Source of the DNA: Paraescarpia echinospica
Taxonomy: Eukaryota; Annelida; Polychaeta; Sabellida; Siboglinidae
NCBI GenBank assembly: GCA_020002185.1
Contig: CM034543.1
Location: 33,216,290 to 33,280,289 of the forward strand
DNA: 64,000 nt
Direction of reading: 5' to 3'
Shown: piece after piece, positions 57,404-64,000 of the stretch
Numbering within the stretch: position 1 is the stretch's first letter
Layout: each line of letters begins with the position of its first letter
Notes under the pieces: model-generated
What the model saw: the letters and a program-made list of their open reading frames with translations, nothing else
What the model was told of the DNA's origin: nothing
Database searches by the model: none
Position numbers and translations under genes: made by a program

Positions 57404-58320
57404 GTACGCTCAACAGACGAGAAACTAACAGGAAAATAATGCATAACAATTACAGATTTTGGTAGGAAAAAGTAACCAGAAAGAAAATAACGGAAAGAAA
57501 GTAATACATTTTATCTAGAAATAATCTAACAGAAATAACACATTTTGCTAGGAAACTAACACATATTTAATATACATATTGTATATTGACTGGATTTCAT
57601 TCTTTCTCAACATGTGTTTACTGTTTGTGAAGATTCTCATCTTTAAAATTATTATTTGTTCTCAGTTTTTAACACTTGCTTTGCATTCAGGGTTCACTAA
57701 CATTTATTAATCTGAATGTTATCATTGGGATCAGTCACTGTAGCTACTGAGGGTATATGTAACATGTACGTTTCAAACACAAATGTTAACACAGAAGTAC
57801 TTCTATAGACTAGTACTAATCATACCAAATAATAAACTCTCTTATTGATGTACAGTTGTACATGTTTACTCAATTTGCAGTTTATTTCTTGGTTCAACTT
57901 AAACATTTGACTGTCATTGATCATGGTAGAATGATTAACAGTTATGTGGATTTATACTTTAGAATATTCATCAGTAGGTGCAATGTTATATATCATTAAA
58001 CAGAATTTAAGATTGATGTTGAATTTGTTATGTCACAATTCAAAATAAAAAATATTGCAAAATATGTCCCAACAAATTACCCTAGCTATTTATTCATCAT
58101 TGCAAACCTCACCAGATTTCATCAGATCAATTATCTGGAGGTACAATATGTCATACAAATATTTTTAATATTTACGTTGTAAATAAAATGGAAACAACAA
58201 GACACAAATACCAAGCATGGTATTTATAATGTGCATTCTCGATACGTGTTGGCTCCAGGATTAACTGTCATTAACTGAACATAAAATCTAATGTTTTAAC
58301 CAATTTAAATTTGATTTGTG
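57404..58320. other. SCLT1 intron 13, left part
   Basis: This is AT-rich with no recognised content; the SINE at 58360 follows. Confidence 0.5.
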
Positions 58321-58359
58321 TGCAGTCACTTTTCTGTCAACTACAGCAGTTGTAACATG

Positions 58360-58720
58360 TTGGTTGTGTACTTCAGCAAGTGGTCGAGCGAGCAGTTACA
58401 CTGCTGGACTGTTGTTCACGGGAACCGGGTTTCGAACCCTAATGCCGCTGGGCATTGGTTCAGTACTTGTTCAGCTGCTGTGTCGAAACTTGGGCAATTT
58501 TGTTCACCCTACGTTGCCTGTGTCTTTCGGAAGAGATGCTGTAAGTCGTTGGTCCCTTCTATCTGGTGTCTGTGCTTGGGGAACTTAAAGATCCAACGCA
58601 GGGAAATGAAAAACAACTGTTGTGCATTCACTGGCCTGGGATCTCATTCCCTAAACTCCCAATGCCAGAATAATCAACTTAATGATGGTTGGCATTTAAT
58701 GGAAAACCAAACCAAGGTGC
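58360..58720 (+). mobile_element. tRNA-derived SINE, second family
   Basis: The head has an A-box-like TGGTCGAGCGAGC and a B-box-like GGGTTTCGAACCCT. The body has CTTTCGGAAGAGATGCTGTA and CTTGGGGAACTTAAAGATCC, seen in metazoan SINEs. It is distinct from the 5590/9448 family. Confidence 0.65.
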
Positions 58721-58784
58721 GCAAGTTGTTGATGGTGGGTTGTGTTGTATGTCAACGATAAACTCATGTATTCTGCTGCTTCAG

Positions 58785-58856
58785 GTGGATCTTGTGAGGA
58801 AACAATGCAACGAGAACCTGAGTCGACTTATGGAAGAGCTGGAGAACCTGGAAATG
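58785..58856 (+). CDS. SCLT1: SCLT1 exon 14
   Basis: Residues 416-439 include VRKQCNENLSRLMEELENLE, matching TKKQCNIQISRLTEELSALQ. The acceptor is GCTTCAG and the donor ATG|GTTAGT. Confidence 0.96.
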
Positions 58857-59094
58857 GTTAGTTCTCTATAACAGCTGTAGTTTCACTCAGTGAATGAATA
58901 GTTGCAATAAAAGTTTCATGCAGTGATAGGAGGGGAGTGTGAGGTTACAGTGACACTGCTTTAGTGTAAAACAGAACGTAACTTTTTATATACTACAGTA
59001 TCCAGTCCTTATTTGAAGAACTATTTCATCTCCTCGTGGGTAGTGCAGTTGAATGATTTCATCACACTACTTTTGTTACCAAGATGTGACTGAG

Positions 59095-59868
59095 CAGTGG
59101 CATGTAACTAAGTACAGATACTTTGTTGCAATATTTGAGTATTTTTTCAAGTAATCGGCATGTAACTAAGTACAATTTTGATAAAGTGCTTTTACTTGTA
59201 ACAAAGTAGTTTTATTTAAAGAAACAGTACTTTTTGCTTCATTACTTTTGTTTACTTTGCAAAATATTTTCCTTACAATATTTAGAAAACTAAAGAACAC
59301 CCTGTCTCCATGATATTTCAAAAACCGTGTTTAGTCCCCAGGGGGATCCTATCGCCATGTCCAAAGCTATTAATAATATTATCCAATCATGGTGATTCAC
59401 TGGCCAGGTCGCGATCATATTTGCTTACAAACCTCGTTTTGTATAGTACATCAACACTGACCTCTATAAATAAGAGATCAGCAAAGGAAAAGCCATTTTG
59501 AATGATTATTTACAAGCACTAGAGTGATAATTTGAATGATTTAACTATGGATGCCACCGATATTGTCTCTACTTACAAGACATGGTCCACGAGACCAATG
59601 ATGGTGTTGGTCGTGTGACTGGTATTGGGTTAAGGTTCTATTAAAATAGTCATGTAGAATAAAGTTGTTATTTTATTTTAGTCTCGCATTTTATGTGCCT
59701 GCTGCAATGTTGTATGTGTCGAACTTAAAACGTTGAATTGTACTTTTACTTTGTACTCAAGTAGGTTTTTTTCAATGTACTTTTTGCTTTTACTCAAGTA
59801 GTTTTGATGTGAGTTACTAGTACTTTTACTCAAGTACAAAATAAAAGTACTTCAGTCAACACTGTGAA
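59095..59868. mobile_element. hAT-like non-autonomous element
   Basis: Dense AGTACTTTTACT-type motifs occur at both ends in opposite orientation (left AACTAAGTACAGATACTTTG, right GTACTTTTACTCAAGTAC), typical of a widespread hAT group. It lies in SCLT1 intron 14. Confidence 0.6.
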
Positions 59869-59906
59869 TGAGTTTGATGTGTGTTTGCTGCCGTGTCTTG
59901 CTGTAG

Positions 59907-59981
59907 ATCAACGGGGAACGGCAGGCCCAGATTGACAGAGCGATACGTGAGAAGCGCGCAGTAGAGGCTGAATTGGAAAAG
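59907..59981 (+). CDS. SCLT1: SCLT1 exon 15
   Basis: Residues 440-464 include QAQIDRAIREKRAVEAELEK, matching QGQIERVIKEKKAVEEELEK. The acceptor is GCTGTAG and the donor AAG|GTGGGT. Confidence 0.97.
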
Positions 59982-60754
59982 GTGGGTCTGAAAAACTTAT
60001 CAACACAGACACATTTCTTATAGAAAATGGGAAGTTATAGTAAAATGCTTATATTTGGTAAGATTAAAAATTTGATAATTTTGAATTTACCTTTAATCCT
60101 CCACTTCTACGTAGTAATCAATGAGTTGCAGAGGAAGGGAGTCGGACGTTTACTCATGTAATCATATGCCCTGTTGTGTAACTACTTGTCAATATGTCCC
60201 TTAAACTGGTTGAACTTTTTTGACATAACTGCTGCTTCAGGAAATCTATTCCACGGCTCCACAGCATTTAAACATAACCCATTGGTAATATTTTTACTTA
60301 TTTCGCAGTAAATATACCTTCTTTTAAACATGTAAAAAGAAATTACAAAACTGATCAACATAGGGAAGTTGTACTAAATGGGAAGTTATAATATAATGCT
60401 TATGTTTGGTAAGATTTAAAGTTTGGTAATATTGTGAGTGCATATAGAGTGTAAACAAAACATAATATTATATAGATAATTTACATCTTTATCCCAAAGT
60501 TGGATACTTTCACGAATGACTGCCGATCCTATATTTTAATGTAAAGGTATCTTTTTATAAATTATTTTAACATCCAATGGTTGTAACCAACTATTCATGC
60601 ATTTATTGTAATTAATTAATTATTATAATTAATCTATTGTTATTACTTTAAAAGCTTGTATGCATGTGTTTATTTTTGTTAATTTTGTTATAGACAATTT
60701 AGTTATTGTTTAGTTTATTATTTTATTACTAGTAGTATATTTATATGTAATGGT

Positions 60755-60985
60755 TTGCTGCTTGTGAGTGTATTGATATGAATATGTGCTTGTGAGTGTA
60801 TTGATGTGAATATGTGCTTGTGAGTGTATTGATGTGAATATGTGCTTGTGAGTGTATTGATATGAATATGTGCTTGTGAGTGTATTGATGTGAATATGTG
60901 CTTGTGAGTGTATTGATGTGAATATGTGCTTGTGAGTGTATTGATATGAATATGTGCTTGTGAGTGTATTGATGTGAATATTGGC
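60755..60985. repeat. 28-bp minisatellite, ~8 copies, in SCLT1 intron 15
   Basis: The unit is GTGCTTGTGAGTGTATTGAT plus GTGAATAT, with ATATG/ATGTG alternation. Every unit contains GTGAGT, a 5' splice-site core, but no known exon adjoins it. Confidence 0.95.
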
Positions 60986-61244
60986 TGCAGTAACAACTCA
61001 TGGCAATAAATGTATCTTATCTTAGTTATTTTTATTTAGTAGTAATGTTAGCATATTTTAGCACATTGGCTTTTAATATATGTAAGGTTTTATATGTTAT
61101 TAATTTACTTGTACAGTGCCTGAGAAAAATTATTTGGATGGGGCACTACATAAGAAATTTATAATTGTTGTAATTACAGAGACATGCTACAACTGCAGTC
61201 TCAATACCTTGGTGGAACTATATAAGAACTGTTCTATTATTCTT

Positions 61245-62250
61245 GAATGGATTGAAGATCTGGTTTCTTGGTTGTTATAATACAACATAATTGCCTCACA
61301 AGAAACTTTGTTCTCATCTTTTGAATATTTCGACTGCTTCTCGCAGTCTTCATCGGTAGAATGACGTTACGGGTGTGTCACATGACCACATGACAGAGGC
61401 AGTATCTGTGATCAGGGACCAATTAAACCAGGACACAATATTGAATGACAGATGTGAACTATCAGTAGACCAAATCATCACACTGTTAGAAAGCTGTCTG
61501 TACACCACTTACTTCAGTTATGACGGAATGTTCTACAAACTGAATAAGGGAGCAGCCATGGGGGTCACCGGTATCCCCGATATGGAACTTTTCGAAGAAA
61601 GAACCATCAGGGAAGCACCTCATCCTCCAGACATCTGGTTGAGAGATGTGGATGACACATTCACATAGTTTCAAGAGTGAAGTAGAGCGAGTCACAAACC
61701 ATCTGGACAAGTTCACTGTAGAACCGGAACAGGCCAGTATGCTAGCCTTCCTAGATATGTGTATATGTCGGAAGGACGATGGATCAACCAATGTAAAGGT
61801 GTACCGAAAGGCAGCCCACACAGATTAGTATTTGAACCGGGACTCTGATCAACACATAGAGCACAAACGATTGGTAGTGAGAACGCTCCTACAAAGAGCA
61901 AAAAGCCCTCAATGCCCAGGATGTGACCAGCACTACATAAGGGAAACAGCTAGAGCACTTGGCACAAGAATGAAATAACATATATCATGTCGCCAACCCC
62001 ATCAGCCATAAGTGAACATAAACTGAACACAGGCATTCAGTGTTCATTGAAAGATGTCACCATTTTAGTCCACGAGGAGAACTGGCACTGAAGAAAGATA
62101 AAGGAGGCAATCAACATCCACAGAGGAAAACCTACATTAAATCATGACGTCGGCCAGGAGCTCCCAACGGCCCTTCTCCAGCATGTGTCACATGATCACT
62201 GTCATGTGACAGTGTCATTCTGCCGATGAAGAACTATTATTATTATTAAA
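61245..62250 (+). mobile_element. Penelope-like element fragment 2
   Basis: The reverse transcriptase part has SYDGMFYKLNKGAAMGVTGI and LRDVDDTFT, with the catalytic VDD. The GIY-YIG part (CPGCDQHYIRETARALGTR-like) follows in another frame near 61900. The ends carry inverted CTTCATCGG.AGAATGAC (61349 and 62215). Frameshifts and stops break it. It lies in SCLT1 intron 15. Confidence 0.8.
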
Positions 62251-62307
62251 AATTTATGATCCAGGAAGAAATTAAGTTTCAGAAATGTTGCATTGTCCTG
62301 ATTCCAG

Positions 62308-62456
62308 TTGTACAAAGAAGGACTTGTCCAGGGCAACCTAGAAATGAATTCAAAAGAGGACCTCGTGAGACGAGCATGTAATGCAGAGAGGAGTCGAGAT
62401 GAAGCGATCGCAAAGCTCGATTCAATGCACAACGAGATGGATCGACACAAGAACAC
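62308..62456 (+). CDS. SCLT1: SCLT1 exon 16
   Basis: Residues 465-513 begin LYKEG, as in vertebrate IYREG, and continue AERSRDEAIAKLDSMHNEM. The acceptor is ATTCCAG and the donor CAC|GTGAGT, phase 2. A 13-bp repeat starts 6 bp inside the intron. Confidence 0.94.
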
Positions 62457-62462
62457 GTGAGT

Positions 62463-62520
62463 TATATTCACAGTGGATATTCACAGTGGATATTCACAGT
62501 GGATATTCACAGTGGATATC
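62463..62520. repeat. 13-bp tandem repeat just inside SCLT1 intron 16
   Basis: Four copies of GGATATTCACAGT start 6 bp after the donor of exon 16. The unit does not contain the splice site. Confidence 0.9.
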
Positions 62521-63049
62521 GATAATCGACCTGATTGATTATTTTGTAGTTAGACTGAAAGGATGATGCATGGAACTGATCACACGCATGCATCCATGCA
62601 CGCAGCACGCATGAACTTGTACACAAACATACTCATACAAATATACATACACCCTGATGGCTGCTTGATATTGACATGTTCCAGCTAATGCTTGTTAACT
62701 TAATTCCACATTATGCTACCATAGCTGAGGCCAGCAATATTTCCACCCAATAGTTGTTAACAAGAGGATGACTATAAATCATATTTCTGTACATGGTTAT
62801 CATTTGTAGTTGGACTGAAAAGAAGATGCATGGAACAGATCAAGCATCTGTTTATCTTTGTCCTAGAGTAAATATGCACTCTGAAGCTGTGTACATAATA
62901 TTCATTGCTTTGAGTCACCGATAATGTTCATGTTAAAAATCTGTAATCCAAACATTGGTTCATTGCCTTCTAATGATTTCATAATTCCAGTTTTTCTTAT
63001 ATTTTGTCTTCAGAAGTTAATTTTAGCAAAACGAACAACACATGCATAA

Positions 63050-63240
63050 AAAAACATGCAAACACACATACATACTCGCTTACTCACTCAGAAACATGCA
63101 AACACACACACATTCAAACACGCACACATACACACACAAGCACGCACGCACACGCACACACACACATAAACTTGTGCTTGCACTTGTACACAAATATACT
63201 CATACAAATGTACACATAGATTTACACACAGAAGTTCATA
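63050..63240. repeat. CA-rich low-complexity stretch in SCLT1 intron 16
   Basis: This consists of ACACAC and CATACA runs. The open frames across it are by-products. Confidence 0.85.
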
Positions 63241-63315
63241 CATTCAGGACATTCCCCTTTCACCTCTCTCACATTTGTCCAGCTCGAGACCTTAGGCTGT
63301 GATGTTTATCCGCAG

Positions 63316-63508
63316 TGCTCGGGAACAAAAAGAAACTCTGAAGGTTGAACTGAACACTCTCCATGACCGACTCAACCACATGACTCAAGAGTTTGAGTTG
63401 GGTGCAGAGGAGCGAGTGAACCTCATTGAGCAGATAGACCAGCTGAAGCGAAATGAAATCGTTCTTAAGCAGGAACGCGACAACGCAGCAAGGAAACTCA
63501 CCAAGCAG
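63316..63508 (+). CDS. SCLT1: SCLT1 exon 17 (last in window)
   Basis: Residues 514-578 are coiled coil, including LHDRLNHMTQEFELGAEERV and IDQLKRNEIVLKQERDNAAR. The acceptor is TCCGCAG. The donor CAG|GTCTGG is weak. Without splicing the frame would stop at about 63581, so the junction is likely but less sure than the others. Confidence 0.88.
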
Positions 63509-63539
63509 GTCTGGCATTGTTTGTCTTCCTACACACATA

Positions 63540-64000
63540 TTAAGGGTGTAACAATACATCAAACTATCGATGCATCGCAATAGTTGATGTTGCAATAGAT
63601 ACTGTTAATAATAAATTTAGTTATCAATAGTTATTGGCGATAGCACAGTGAACTATCGATAGTAACGATAGTTGACCAAACACATCATCAGTTTACTTGC
63701 GTCACTGTAATACTATTCGCAGACATGACGTTTCAACTTCATTACAAATGTTTACTTATTTACCAAGTCCACCGACTCAACGTCAACAATTGTCAATCAA
63801 ATCAGTATCACTCACCATTCACCATTGTGAGGCAACTGACTCAAACTCCATGCGATGACCCCACCTGTCAATTTTGGTTTAAGTCACGTCAAGTAAATTT
63901 GGAACATAAGCATATTTAGCTTCCATCAGACTACCGCGATAATACTACAACAGTAACTACAGCTATCGCGATACTATCATGATAGTAAGACTGTCCCCAA
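63540..64000. mobile_element. hAT-like element, partial
   Basis: AGGGTGTAACAATACATCAA followed by many ATCGAT/CGATAG motifs is typical of a group of hAT termini. Inverted CTATCGATAGT motifs recur to the window edge. Confidence 0.4.

Larger units (their letters stand above)
42075..63508 (+). other. SCLT1: SCLT1 gene, first 17 exons (3' end outside the window)
   Basis: The gene encodes sodium channel and clathrin linker 1. In the known family this coiled-coil protein sits on the distal appendages of the mother centriole and is needed for membrane docking and ciliogenesis. Seventeen plus-strand exons join in phase to 1734 nt, or 578 residues; the human protein has about 688, so the C-terminal coiled coil is missing from the window. 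Recognition rests on exons 12-16, which follow the vertebrate order closely: YEATMKVRDSIQM, ARMKTTIQRLIVQAA, VRKQCNENLSRLMEEL, QIDRAIREKRAVEAELEK, LYKEG. Residues 1 to about 108 are less conserved and not coiled coil; the rest is almost all heptad-like. Intron 1 is 3.7 kb. Introns carry Penelope-like, SINE and DNA-element copies. Confidence 0.93.

Noticed and set aside
60718..61001. Minus-strand frames with repeated HINTLTSTYSHQYTHK
   Set aside because: They are produced by the 28-bp intronic array.
62463..62520. A further splice-site array in SCLT1 intron 16
   Set aside because: The 13-bp unit begins after the donor and does not contain it.

Overview
This is a window of AT-rich animal nuclear DNA. 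It has multi-exon genes with GT-AG introns, CR1-like LINEs, Penelope-like elements, tRNA-derived SINEs, pogo-like and hAT-like DNA elements and many minisatellites. That mix suggests a marine invertebrate, probably a lophotrochozoan such as a mollusc; the species is not determined. Positions 30390-31389 are exactly 1000 Ns, a scaffold gap.

Two conserved genes organise the window and are transcribed away from each other. CCDC22 (minus strand, 41447 down to 3003) could be rebuilt completely: 17 exons, every junction in phase, 640 residues. SCLT1 (plus strand, 42075 to 63508 and beyond) gives 17 exons and the first 578 residues, and its last exons lie past the right edge. The start codons are 627 bp apart, so a shared promoter is likely. 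CCDC22 is a core subunit of the CCC/Commander endosomal recycling complex. SCLT1 is a distal-appendage protein of the centriole needed for ciliogenesis.

Layout: 1-3000 repeats beyond the 3' end of CCDC22. 3003-13826: CCDC22 exons 17 to 6, with SINEs and LINE relics in the introns. 13034-18850 and 31390-37208: a near-identical block of about 5.8 kb present twice around the gap, each copy carrying CCDC22 exons 4-6 and a CR1-like LINE. 18850-30389: a longer LINE copy with ORF1, a broken pogo-like transposase, nested DNA elements and an exon for a secreted cysteine-rich peptide. This part may belong to another locus, joined through the LINE. 37632-41447: CCDC22 exons 3-1. 41448-42074: putative bidirectional promoter. 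42075-63508: SCLT1, with two Penelope-like fragments, a foldback element, a TIR element, SINE copies and several arrays in its introns.

The most striking pattern is that five separate tandem arrays have as repeat unit a splice junction of the exon they touch or lie beside. Four iterate a 5' splice site (CCDC22 exons 6 and 12, SCLT1 exons 4 and 11). One iterates a 3' splice site (CCDC22 exon 13). CCDC22 intron 12 has iterated splice sites at both ends. The arrays have unrelated sequences and unit lengths (16, 26, 44, about 72 and 45-75 bp), so this looks like a recurring process rather than one repeat family.
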